DNA from: an uncultured Ruminococcus sp.
GTDB taxonomy: Bacteria > Bacillota > Clostridia > Oscillospirales > Ruminococcaceae
Assembly: GCA_900539095.1 (NCBI GenBank)
Contig: UQAR01000025.1
Location: 1 to 25,800, forward strand
DNA: 25,800 nucleotides
Reading direction: 5' to 3'
Shown: positions 7,242 to 14,881 of the stretch, one piece after another
Position numbering within the stretch: position 1 is the stretch's first letter
Layout: each line of letters begins with the position of its first letter
Program-made: the position numbers and the translations under genes
Notes under the pieces: generated by a model
Databases searched by the model: none
The model's input: the letters and a program-made list of their open reading frames with translations, nothing else
What the model was told of the DNA's origin: nothing

Positions 7242-9170
7242 ATGAAAATTTCGGACACTAAAAAGCTGGCAGCTATCACGGCGGCGTTTTTTATCACGGT
7301 AACTGCTTTTTCGGGCTGTTCGGAGAATGCAAGTTCTTCACAGGCGGCAAGCAGCGTTTCACAGGCAGCAAAGTCTGACATTGACGCAAGCATTGCGGCG
7401 GAGGACATTGACGTTGGATATGACGAGGAAAGCTCGGTAGGGATAACTTTTTCTGACGACAGTGCGACTATAGACGGCGAGGGTGCTGTGGCTGAGGGGG
7501 AAACTGTCACCATATCTCAGGCCGGCACATACATTTTATCAGGCACGGCTGCTAACGGCAGGATAATCGTTGCGGCGGACAAAAAGGCTGAGGTCAAGCT
7601 TATTTTCAACGGATTGGATATCACCTGCTCAGACAACGCTCCCCTGCTTGTGAGCAAGGCTAAAAAGGTTTACATTGTACTGGAGGACGGCACGGAGAAT
7701 GTTCTGACGGACGGTGCAAGCTACTCGCTGGGTGAAGATGACAGCAACACGGACGGAGCGATATTCTCAAAGGCTGACCTTACTATAAACGGCGGCGGAA
7801 CGCTTACTGTTAATGCAAACTACAAGCATGGTATCGTATCAAAGGACGATCTTGTTATAACAGACGGAAACATCAATGTAACGTCGGCGTCAACTGCCAT
7901 TGAGGGCAAGGACAGTGTGAAGATATCAGGCGGCACGTTCAACATTTCCGCAGGCACTAACGGAATTAAATCCACCAACACGGAGGAGAGCGACAAGGGC
8001 TTTATAAGCGTAACAGGCGGCAGCTTTACGGTAGTTGCGAATAATGACGCTTTTGAGGCGGAAACGGTGCTTTCTATTGAGGGCGGCAGCTTTGACATCA
8101 CCACAGGCGGCGGAAGTGCTAACGCATCAATGAAGTCTGACGGCACGCCTAACGGTGACTGGCAGAAGAACATGGGCAACGGCGGAATGGGCAGACCTGA
8201 CGATAACGGAAACGGCATGGGCGGCGACCCACCTGCTAAGCCTACGGCTGACGACACGGGGCTTACCATAGAAACTGCGGCTAACACGACTACTGACAGC
8301 ACAGACACAACAGACAGCACTTCGACATCTGCAAAGGCTTTAAAGGCAGGCAGTGAGGTGAACATAAGCGGCGGCGAGTTCAAGATAGATTCTGCTGACG
8401 ATTCTGTACTCAGCAATGGAAACATTGTGGTAACAGGAGGAAACATTTCTGCGGCATCAGGTGATGACGGTATGCACGCTGACGGAAACCTGACCATTTC
8501 TGAGGGCACTATCAACATAACAAAGAGCTATGAGGGCATCGAGGGTTCTATCGTTACAATAGACGGCGGTACGATATCAGTGGTATCAAGCGATGACGGA
8601 ATAAACTGTGCAGGCGGCAGTGACACGGGTTCGACGGGCAGAATGGGTGCTGACCAATTCTCGGCACAGGACGGTGTTGAGATTTGCATAAACGGTGGAA
8701 CTATTACAATAGACGCTGGCGGTGACGGAATCGACTCAAACGGCAACTTCACAATGTCAGGGGGAGTGGTTTACGTTTGCGGTCCGACAAATGGCGGAAA
8801 CGGTGCACTTGACTACAACGGCACTGCAACGGTAACAGGCGGAACGCTTATTGCCTGCGGTGCGGTAGGAATGGAAGAGGGCTTTGGCGACAGCTCGACA
8901 CAATACAGTGTTTTGCACAACTTAGGCTCGACTGTATCGGCAAACGAAAAGCTTACCATTACTGACAGCGACGGAAACGAGATATTGAGCTTTACTCCGA
9001 CAAAGACATGGCAGAGCGTGGTATTCACAAGCGGCGATCTGAAGGACGGCGAGACCTATACTATCACGGCAGGTTCACAGTCGGAAACGGTGACTATTGA
9101 CGGTATCGTTACTTCAAACTCCACAGGAATGAGCTTTGGCGGTGGTCATGGCGGCGGTCGTAGATTCTGA
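7242..9170 (+). CDS. Cthe_2159-type (DUF4353) beta-helix lipoprotein
   Basis: 642-aa secreted, probably membrane-anchored lipoprotein. A signal peptide ends in FSGC, with C26 as the lipid-modified residue, followed by a Ser/Ala-rich linker. The rest is a ladder of about 20-residue turns of the form ISGGTFNISAGTNGIKS or INGGTITIDAGGDGIDSNG, typical of a right-handed parallel beta-helix. The family includes Clostridium thermocellum Cthe_2159, which binds cellulose and polygalacturonate. A low-complexity insert at about 293-366 (Gly/Asn/Met-rich, then Thr/Asp/Ser-rich) splits the helix, and the C-terminus is Gly/His-rich. The ATG at 7242 is 8 nt after AAGGGGG; the open frame extends to 7194 inside the terminator and is not used. 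It follows VTC and DUF4956 genes on the same strand, a known grouping. Confidence 0.88.
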   Translation: MKISDTKKLAAITAAFFITVTAFSGCSENASSSQAASSVSQAAKSDIDASIAAEDIDVGYDEESSVGITFSDDSATIDGEGAVAEGETVTISQAGTYILSGTAANGRIIVAADKKAEVKLIFNGLDITCSDNAPLLVSKAKKVYIVLEDGTENVLTDGASYSLGEDDSNTDGAIFSKADLTINGGGTLTVNANYKHGIVSKDDLVITDGNINVTSASTAIEGKDSVKISGGTFNISAGTNGIKSTNTEESDKGFISVTGGSFTVVANNDAFEAETVLSIEGGSFDITTGGGSANASMKSDGTPNGDWQKNMGNGGMGRPDDNGNGMGGDPPAKPTADDTGLTIETAANTTTDSTDTTDSTSTSAKALKAGSEVNISGGEFKIDSADDSVLSNGNIVVTGGNISAASGDDGMHADGNLTISEGTINITKSYEGIEGSIVTIDGGTISVVSSDDGINCAGGSDTGSTGRMGADQFSAQDGVEICINGGTITIDAGGDGIDSNGNFTMSGGVVYVCGPTNGGNGALDYNGTATVTGGTLIACGAVGMEEGFGDSSTQYSVLHNLGSTVSANEKLTITDSDGNEILSFTPTKTWQSVVFTSGDLKDGETYTITAGSQSETVTIDGIVTSNSTGMSFGGGHGGGRRF

Positions 9171-9180
9171 TATGAATGGC

Positions 9181-9212
9181 AAAAGGACGAACTTTATTGT
9201 TCGTCCTTTTTT
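9181..9212 (+). terminator. Terminator of the lipoprotein gene
   Basis: A perfect 12-bp stem (9181-9192 with 9199-9210) and a 6-nt loop, rich in A before and T after. It could work on both strands. Confidence 0.92.
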
Positions 9213-9237
9213 GCTCACCTTTGTTGTATCCATACGC

Positions 9238-9270
9238 AAAAAAAGACCGTCCCACAAAGGAACGGTCTTT
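9238..9270 (-). terminator. gap terminator
   Basis: On the minus strand, a 9-bp AAAGACCGT/ACGGTCTTT stem with an inner GG/CC extension, followed by T7 (9238-9244). It lies 30 bp beyond the gap stop codon. Confidence 0.88.
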
Positions 9271-9299
9271 AGCAAGCAATTTAGTTTTGGCTTTGCAGA

Positions 9300-10337
9300 T
9301 TAAGCAAGCTCAGCAAAGTACTTGATTGTTCTTACCATCTGTGATGTGTAAGAGTTCTCGTTGTCGTACCAAGAAACTACCTGAACCTCATAGAGATCGT
9401 CAGCGATCTTAGATACCATTGTCTGAGTTGCATCGAAGAGTGAACCAAATCTCATGCCGATAACGTCAGAAGAAACGATTGGATCCTCGTTGTAGCCAAA
9501 TGACTCAGAAGATGCAGCCTTCATAGCAGCGTTGATGCCTTCAACTGTTACGTCAGCACCCTTTACAACTGCTGTAAGGATTGTTGTTGAACCTGTTGGA
9601 ACTGGAACTCTCTGTGCAGAACCGATGAGCTTGCCGTTAAGCTCTGGGATTACAAGGCCGATAGCCTTTGCAGCACCTGTTGAGTTAGGAACGATGTTAG
9701 CAGCACCAGCTCTTGCTCTTCTCAGGTCACCCTTTCTGTGAGGACCGTCAAGGATCATCTGGTCGCCTGTGTATGCATGGATAGTGCTCATGATACCGCT
9801 CTGGATTGGAGCATACTTGTTAAGAGCATCAGCCATAGGAGCAAGACAGTTTGTTGTGCAAGATGCAGCAGAAATGATTGTATCGTCTGCTGTAAGTGTC
9901 TTCTCGTTTACTGAGTAAACGATAGTCTTGAGGTCGTTACCAGCAGGAGCTGAGATAACTACCTTCTTAGCACCAGCATCGAGGTGAGCCTGGCTCTTAG
10001 CCTTTGATGTATAGAAACCTGTGCACTCGAGAACTACGTCTACACCAAGCTTGCCCCAAGGACAATCCTTAGCGTCCTTTTCTGCATAAATCTGAAGAGT
10101 CTTGCCGTCAACAGTGATTGTGTTAGCCTCATCATCAGCTGATACTGTGTGAAGGTTCTCACCGATTCTGCCACAGTAACCGCCCTGAGCTGTATCATAC
10201 TTGAGAAGATCAGCAAGCATTGAAGGCTTAGTCAGGTCGTTGATTGCAACTACCTCGTAGCCCTCTGCTCCAAACATCTGTCTGAATGCAAGACGTCCAA
10301 TACGTCCAAAACCATTAATTGCGACTTTAACTGCCAT
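9300..10337 (-). CDS. gap: Glyceraldehyde-3-phosphate dehydrogenase, NAD-dependent
   Basis: 345-aa glycolytic enzyme that oxidises glyceraldehyde 3-phosphate to 1,3-bisphosphoglycerate. The N-terminal Rossmann motif is INGFGRIGR (7-15). D34 after AIN is the usual marker for NAD over NADP. The active site SAASCTTNC has catalytic C160, with H187 in STIHAYT. The C-terminal WYDNENSY (323-330) is typical of the family, and length is normal. The frame stays open to 10400, but the ATG at 10337 follows AGGAGGT by 9 nt and gives the standard MAVKVAINGFGR start. It is a single-gene unit with its own strong promoter and terminator, which fits the high expression expected of this enzyme. Confidence 0.98.
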   Translation of the reverse strand: MAVKVAINGFGRIGRLAFRQMFGAEGYEVVAINDLTKPSMLADLLKYDTAQGGYCGRIGENLHTVSADDEANTITVDGKTLQIYAEKDAKDCPWGKLGVDVVLECTGFYTSKAKSQAHLDAGAKKVVISAPAGNDLKTIVYSVNEKTLTADDTIISAASCTTNCLAPMADALNKYAPIQSGIMSTIHAYTGDQMILDGPHRKGDLRRARAGAANIVPNSTGAAKAIGLVIPELNGKLIGSAQRVPVPTGSTTILTAVVKGADVTVEGINAAMKAASSESFGYNEDPIVSSDVIGMRFGSLFDATQTMVSKIADDLYEVQVVSWYDNENSYTSQMVRTIKYFAELA

Positions 10338-10371
10338 AATTAATTTACCTCCTAAAAAATTTTCTGATATT

Positions 10372-10400
10372 ATTATACTACATTTTTCTATACATTGCAA
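10372..10400 (-). promoter_or_regulatory. gap promoter
   Basis: On the minus strand, -35 TTGCAA (10395-10400), a 17-bp spacer and consensus -10 TATAAT (10372-10377). It is 35 bp upstream of the gap start codon. Confidence 0.88.
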
Positions 10401-10523
10401 GTGTTTTTACAAAAAACTTAGAACTTTTTTTCTTGCCCCTGCCCCCTGAAAACCCGCACGGTCTGCAACCGAGCACCATTCGTCATAAATCTTTAAATTG
10501 TGATTAAATATTACCGATTTTTA

Positions 10524-10552
10524 TTGACTACCTGCACAGTTTAGGTTATAAT
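10524..10552 (+). promoter_or_regulatory. Promoter of the sensor-kinase-like gene
   Basis: -35 TTGACT (10524-10529), a 17-bp spacer and consensus -10 TATAAT (10547-10552), 37 bp before the GTG start. It diverges from the gap promoter 120 bp away. The 10401-10520 stretch between them shows no further recognisable site. Confidence 0.85.
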
Positions 10553-10589
10553 ATTTAAAAGAACACTTTTTAAGACAGGAGGCGGACCA

Positions 10590-11672
10590 GTGGATCTGAC
10601 AGCATCTGTAAAAGAGATTTATGCTCAGTCGGAAGAAAATATCATTCTTACGGACAAAGATCTGAATGTAATATGGAAAAATCACAGCGGTCTGCCGGAG
10701 GTCATTGACCGCTCGTCTTTATGCGTTTACCCTGAGGGCACTTTTTCCCTGCCCATTGAAAAGACTGCCACATTTGAATATAAGGGCAGGTTTGCGGATT
10801 CTGCTGCAATGAGGTTCGAGCCGCTGCGGCATGACGGGGTGATAACGAACTATCTTATACACTACTACTCATGCACGGACATTGAACGGCTTTCTGACAG
10901 GTCGGGATATGTACGGTTCAAGTCAAACTTTCTTGGCAACATCAGGATAGAGCTTTCGCAGATGATAGCTATGCTTGACAGTCAGAAGAACGCTTTTTCG
11001 GCTAAAGCCGGCACTGAGTACGAACACTTTGACCATGAGGCTAGGCTCAGGATACTGAAGGCATTTTCTGCCACGGTGAACATGAACGAGCTTGCTAAAT
11101 ATTTCAGCGGATATTTCACCACGGAATATCAGAGCTTATCGGACATATGCGGTGAGGTATGTGATGAAGAGGGTGCACTGCTGGAAGAGGACGGCTGCAT
11201 TTTCAGGTATGCCATTGACCCGTGCATTTATTTTGAGACGAACAAGGGGCTTGTGAAAAACGTTTTGGCAAACCTTTTGATAAACGCATATATGTACAAT
11301 GACAAGGAGCAGCGGCAGGTGGAGCTGGTCTTGCGGACTGAGGATGACAGGATAGTGCTGTCGGTGAGCGACAACGGCTGCGGCATCACTGATGAGGTAT
11401 GGCAGGCGGCGATACGTCCATTTGGCACGTTCAAGCGATACAATGGCAGCGAGGCTTTAGGGCTTGCATTGGTGAAATGTTTCTGCGACCGATTTGGTGG
11501 TGAACTTAGCTGCCGCAGCAAGCCTGACAAGGGCACTTGCATTACCATGAGTTTTCCTTGTGACAGCCGTGGTTTGCCGAAAGAGTTTCATGTGAGCAGA
11601 ATGCCGACTATACCTAATCCGTTTGGCAGCACATACTGCATAATGGCCAAGGGGCTTGACCCGCTGAAATAG
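10590..11672 (+). CDS. PAS/HATPase sensor-kinase-like protein lacking the phosphoacceptor His
   Basis: 360-aa soluble protein with no membrane segment. Residues 10-100 look like a PAS sensor domain (IILTDKDLNVIWKN). The C-terminal HATPase domain has an N-box (NVLANLLINAY, 224-234), a G1 box DNGCGI (261-266), an F-box-like RPFGTFKR (276-283) and a G2 box GSEALGLALVK (286-296). Where kinases have F-x-x-N-x-S-H-E-L, this protein reads FLGNIRIEL (114-122), so I120 sits in place of the phosphoacceptor His while E121 and L122 are kept. The GTG start follows AGGAGG by 7 nt. No response regulator gene is adjacent. It may sense a cytosolic signal and act without autophosphorylation, or use another His. 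The partner is unknown. Confidence 0.82.
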   Translation: MDLTASVKEIYAQSEENIILTDKDLNVIWKNHSGLPEVIDRSSLCVYPEGTFSLPIEKTATFEYKGRFADSAAMRFEPLRHDGVITNYLIHYYSCTDIERLSDRSGYVRFKSNFLGNIRIELSQMIAMLDSQKNAFSAKAGTEYEHFDHEARLRILKAFSATVNMNELAKYFSGYFTTEYQSLSDICGEVCDEEGALLEEDGCIFRYAIDPCIYFETNKGLVKNVLANLLINAYMYNDKEQRQVELVLRTEDDRIVLSVSDNGCGITDEVWQAAIRPFGTFKRYNGSEALGLALVKCFCDRFGGELSCRSKPDKGTCITMSFPCDSRGLPKEFHVSRMPTIPNPFGSTYCIMAKGLDPLK

Positions 11673-11732
11673 GATAGATAAACACTTGGAACAGACAAAC
11701 AAATTTTAATATAATGCGCAGCGTTGAAAAGC

Positions 11733-11760
11733 GGGACGTCGAGGGCGCCGTCCCCTACAG
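11733..11760. repeat. Palindrome of the gggacg...cgtccccta family
   Basis: A 6-bp stem gggacg (11733-11738) with cgtccc (11749-11754), followed by cctacag. It resembles the gtagggg-type ends of the palindromes at 175-188 and 3793-3890. No coding potential; it lies between the two convergent units ahead of a shared terminator. Confidence 0.4.
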
Positions 11761-11774
11761 CATACATAGATAAA

Positions 11775-11812
11775 AAGGCAGTACCGAGATTTCGGTACTG
11801 CCTTGATTTTTT
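11775..11812. terminator. Bidirectional terminator between the kinase gene and gpmI
   Basis: A perfect 13-bp stem (11775-11787 with 11792-11804) and a 4-nt loop. A T6 run follows on the plus strand and T5 on the minus strand, so it can end both the sensor-kinase transcript and the convergent gpmI transcript. Confidence 0.9.
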
Positions 11813-11819
11813 ATGGATA

Positions 11820-13343
11820 TTAGTCCTTGATGATAGACTTACCTGTCATTTCCTTTGGCTGCTCAAGTCCCATGAGTTTGAGCATTGTTGGTGAAAGGTC
11901 AGCAAGAACGCCGCCTTCTCTGATAAGAACATTGCCTGCACCTGCGATAATAAGTGGTACAAGGTTTGTTGTATGGGCTGTGAACGGTGAGCCGTCCTCT
12001 TCCATCATCTTATCTGCGTTGCCGTGGTCTGCTGTGATAAGTGCTACGCCGCCCTTTGCAAGAACTGCGTCAACTGTTTTGCCTACGCACTCGTCAACTG
12101 CCTCGACTGCTGCTACGGCTGCGTCAAACACGCCTGTGTGGCCTACCATGTCGCAGTTTGCATAGTTGAGGATAATTGCGTCATACTTATCTGACTCTAT
12201 TCTCTTGAGGACTTCGTCGCAAACGAGATATGCACTCATTTCAGGCTGGAGGTCATAAGTTGCTACCTTTGGTGAATTGATGAGGGCTCTGTCCTCGTTC
12301 TCGAAAGGAGTTTCTACGCCGCCGTTGAAGAAGAATGTAACGTGAGCATACTTCTCTGTTTCAGCGATTCTCAGCTGTGAAAGACCCTTCTTTGCGATAT
12401 ACTCGCCGAAAGTATTTTCAAGGCTTGCTGGCTTGAATGCAACGTCAACGTTTGGCATTGTTGCGTCATACTGTGTCATGCAGACATAGTAAAGTGGGAA
12501 TCTGCCGTTTCTTCTCTCAAAGCCTGTGAAGTCGTCGTCAACGAGAGTTCTTGTGATCTCTCTTGCTCTGTCAGGACGGAAGTTGAAGAAGATAACGCTG
12601 TCGTTTGCGGATATCTTGCCGTTCTCGTCGATAACTGTAGGCACGATGAACTCGTCTGTAACGTCAGCTGCATAAGACGCCTTTACAGCATCAACAGCGT
12701 TATCAGCCTTATTGCCCTCGCCGTATACCATTGCGTCATAAGCCTTGCCCACACGCTCCCAACGGTTATCTCTGTCCATTGCATAGTAACGGCCCATTAC
12801 TGTTGCTATCTTGCCGACGCCGATTTCCTTGAGCTTTTCCTCAAGTTCAGCAACGAAGTCAACTCCGCTTGTAGGAGGAACATCTCTGCCGTCCATAAAG
12901 CAATGAACGTACACCTTTGTAAGTCCAGCCTTTTTAGCAAGCTCCAAAAGACCATAGAGGTGTGAATTATGTGAATGGACGCCACCGTTTGAAAGAAGTC
13001 CGAACAGGTGAAGTGCACTGTCGTTCTTCTTGCAGTTCTCAACGGCTGCTGTGAAAGCCTCGTTTGAGAAGAATTCGCCGTCCTTGATAGACTTTGTGAT
13101 CCTTGTAAGTTCCTGATAAACTATTCTTCCTGCACCGATATTTGTATGGCCTACCTCTGAGTTACCCATTTGTCCCTCAGGAAGTCCAACGTCCATACCG
13201 CTTGCACCGATAAGAGTGTGCGGATAGTTGGCAAGAAGTCTGTCGATATTAGGAGTTTTGGCAGCTCTGATAGCGTTGCCGTAATCCTTGTGATTATAGC
13301 CGAAGCCGTCCATAATGATAAGTGCTATGGGTTTCTTTGACAT
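11820..13343 (-). CDS. gpmI: 2,3-bisphosphoglycerate-independent phosphoglycerate mutase
   Basis: 507-aa cytosolic enzyme that interconverts 3- and 2-phosphoglycerate, an alkaline-phosphatase-superfamily protein with two metal ions. Metal and catalytic residues are visible: D12 in MDGFG, the phosphorylated S62 in GNSEVGH (60-66), DGRDVPP in the substrate region, and TADHGNADKM near the C-terminus. Length is standard (about 510). The frame opens at a TTG at 13361, but the ATG at 13343 follows AAAGGA and gives the normal MSKKPIALIIMDGFG start. The gene lies 82 bp downstream of tpiA, with a terminator-like hairpin between them, so it may be expressed partly by read-through from the tpiA promoter. 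Confidence 0.97.
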   Translation of the reverse strand: MSKKPIALIIMDGFGYNHKDYGNAIRAAKTPNIDRLLANYPHTLIGASGMDVGLPEGQMGNSEVGHTNIGAGRIVYQELTRITKSIKDGEFFSNEAFTAAVENCKKNDSALHLFGLLSNGGVHSHNSHLYGLLELAKKAGLTKVYVHCFMDGRDVPPTSGVDFVAELEEKLKEIGVGKIATVMGRYYAMDRDNRWERVGKAYDAMVYGEGNKADNAVDAVKASYAADVTDEFIVPTVIDENGKISANDSVIFFNFRPDRAREITRTLVDDDFTGFERRNGRFPLYYVCMTQYDATMPNVDVAFKPASLENTFGEYIAKKGLSQLRIAETEKYAHVTFFFNGGVETPFENEDRALINSPKVATYDLQPEMSAYLVCDEVLKRIESDKYDAIILNYANCDMVGHTGVFDAAVAAVEAVDECVGKTVDAVLAKGGVALITADHGNADKMMEEDGSPFTAHTTNLVPLIIAGAGNVLIREGGVLADLSPTMLKLMGLEQPKEMTGKSIIKD

Positions 13344-13360
13344 AATTTTTAGTCCTTTCA

Positions 13361-13395
13361 AAAAAATCGCAGGGGCAGCCGCAGCCGTCCCTGCG
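13361..13395 (-). terminator. Terminator-like hairpin between tpiA and gpmI
   Basis: On the minus strand, a 7-bp stem CGCAGGG/CCCTGCG (13389-13395 with 13368-13374), a 14-nt GC-rich loop, then T6 at 13361-13366. The T-run ends only about 18 nt before the gpmI ATG, next to its ribosome site. The loop sequence (ggctgcggctgcc) and stem are like the dispersed palindromes, so a repeat may have been taken on as an attenuator. Confidence 0.6.
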
Positions 13396-13425
13396 GAACG
13401 TTTTTAGTTTTGCTGTGTTATATTA

Positions 13426-14202
13426 TTAACCCTCAACAGCTGCCTGAACGATAGTGTTGAAGTCAGCAGCCTTCAGTGATGCACCGCCGATAAGACCACC
13501 GTCTACGTTCTCCTTAGAAAGAAGTTCTGCACAGTTTTTAGCGTTCATTGATCCGCCGTACTGGATAGTTACTGCCTCAGCTGTTGCCTCGTCATAGATC
13601 TTAGCAAGTGTAGCTCTGATGAATGCACAAACTTCCTCTGCCTGATCTGCTGTAGCTGTCTTGCCTGTGCCGATAGCCCATACTGGCTCGTAAGCGATAA
13701 CAGACTTCTTAACGTCCTCAGCTGACACGCCGAAGAAATCAAGCTTTACCTGTCTTGCGATAACTTCCTCTGTGATATTGCACTCACGCTCCCAAAGAAG
13801 TTCGCCAACGCAAACGATAGGCTTGAGGCCTGCTGCGAGAGCTGCCTTTGTTCTCTTGTTTACTGTTTCGTCTGTTTCGCCGAAATACTGTCTTCTCTCT
13901 GAGTGACCGATAACAACGTACTCAACGCCAAGCTCAACGAGCATATCTGCTGAGATCTCGCCTGTGAAAGCGCCGCTCTTCTCAAAGTGAACGTTCTCTG
14001 CACCGATCTTTACGTTTGAACCTGCTGTTGCGTTGATAGCAGTTTCAAGGTTTGTGAAAGGTACGCAAGCGATAACCTCTACCTTGCCCTCAGCGTTTGC
14101 AACAAGTGGCTTGATAGCTTCGAGAAGCTCCTTAGCCTCAGGTCTTGTCTTGTTCATTTTCCAGTTTCCTGCAATAATTGCTTTTCTTACAGCTTTTTTC
14201 AT
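13426..14202 (-). CDS. tpiA: Triosephosphate isomerase
   Basis: 258-aa TIM-barrel enzyme that interconverts dihydroxyacetone phosphate and glyceraldehyde 3-phosphate. Catalytic residues are K15 in GNWKMN (13-17), H100 in VVIGHSERR and E172 in AYEPVWAIGTG; the phosphate-binding YGGSMN (215-220) and the GGAS turn (239-242) are present. Length is normal. The ATG follows AAGGAG by about 9 nt. It has its own consensus promoter and a leader hairpin, and is followed by gpmI on the same strand. Confidence 0.98.
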   Translation of the reverse strand: MKKAVRKAIIAGNWKMNKTRPEAKELLEAIKPLVANAEGKVEVIACVPFTNLETAINATAGSNVKIGAENVHFEKSGAFTGEISADMLVELGVEYVVIGHSERRQYFGETDETVNKRTKAALAAGLKPIVCVGELLWERECNITEEVIARQVKLDFFGVSAEDVKKSVIAYEPVWAIGTGKTATADQAEEVCAFIRATLAKIYDEATAEAVTIQYGGSMNAKNCAELLSKENVDGGLIGGASLKAADFNTIVQAAVEG

Positions 14203-14229
14203 GATAAAAAACTCCTTTATTTTTTATAG

Positions 14230-14248
14230 GGAACAGAAAAACTGTTCC
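14230..14248 (-). other. tpiA 5' leader hairpin
   Basis: On the minus strand, a perfect 7-bp stem GGAACAG/CTGTTCC with a T5 loop, placed between the tpiA promoter and its ribosome site. No T-run follows, so it looks like a leader stem that may stabilise the mRNA. A similar small stem lies in the pgk leader. Confidence 0.5.
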
Positions 14249-14266
14249 TGCTAGTTTTCCAAGTCT

Positions 14267-14295
14267 ATTATACAACATTCACTCGTATTTGTCAA
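14267..14295 (-). promoter_or_regulatory. tpiA promoter
   Basis: On the minus strand, consensus -35 TTGACA (14290-14295), a 17-bp spacer and consensus -10 TATAAT (14267-14272). A perfect match to the housekeeping consensus. Confidence 0.92.
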
Positions 14296-14332
14296 CTAAT
14301 TAACAAAGGCTTGGACTTATTTTATCTGTTTT

Positions 14333-14881
14333 TTACAGCTTGTCTATAAGCATAACGACACCGAAAACGCCAAGCAGGACACCGATAGCGATAGCCGCAT
14401 AGCCGAAAGGCGTTTTCTCCTCTTTTTCCTCGGCTTCCTTTTCCTCCTCAGTGACTTCTACCTTTGATTTTTCATCGTCAAGGTAAAATTCCTGTGGATT
14501 TGCGGGGTTATACTTTATGTCTATCATATCGCCCTTTTCATAGCCGTTGTCTGTGACTATTTGTGTATACTTCTCGCCGTCAATGGTATAGCCGATTTTC
14601 CACTCGGTAAAAACTCTGTCCTCACCGCCGTTAAAATCGGGCATTGTGGTCTTGATCTTCTGCAAGGCTTTTGCCTGAGTTGGTTCGTAGTGATCCTCCT
14701 CAGGGATATTATATTCCTGCTCAGGGAAAAAGCGATAGCCTTTAAGCGCCTTGATACCGAAATATATCAGCCCTATTCCTGTAAGGAACAGAATTATCCC
14801 TCCGATTCCCTGCCAGCCAAGGTTAACGCCTGCCAAAACACTGACCTTGAAATTTTCAGCTAAAAGCATTAATTCGTTCAT
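14333..14881 (-). CDS. DUF3592-like membrane protein, second of a pair
   Basis: 182-aa protein of unknown function. A hydrophobic segment lies at about 23-47 and another at about 160-179. Between them is a domain of the DUF3592 type, whose core GYTIDGEKY...GYEKGDMIDIKYNPANPQEFYL (about 96-133) has the family's typical G-x-x-V/I-x-I-x-Y-N-P ending. A Lys/Glu-rich stretch (about 136-156) precedes the last helix. Its ATG overlaps the stop codon of the upstream gene (ATGA, 4 bp), so the two are translated together. The neighbour has the same layout, which points to an old duplication. Topology with both ends cytosolic or both outside cannot be decided. Confidence 0.7.
   Translation of the reverse strand: MNELMLLAENFKVSVLAGVNLGWQGIGGIILFLTGIGLIYFGIKALKGYRFFPEQEYNIPEEDHYEPTQAKALQKIKTTMPDFNGGEDRVFTEWKIGYTIDGEKYTQIVTDNGYEKGDMIDIKYNPANPQEFYLDDEKSKVEVTEEEKEAEEKEEKTPFGYAAIAIGVLLGVFGVVMLIDKL

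Noticed and set aside
7820..8518. 232-aa minus-strand open frame opposite the lipoprotein gene
   Set aside because: The Pro/Ser/Leu-rich composition is what a Gly/Thr/Asp repeat gene gives when read on the other strand.
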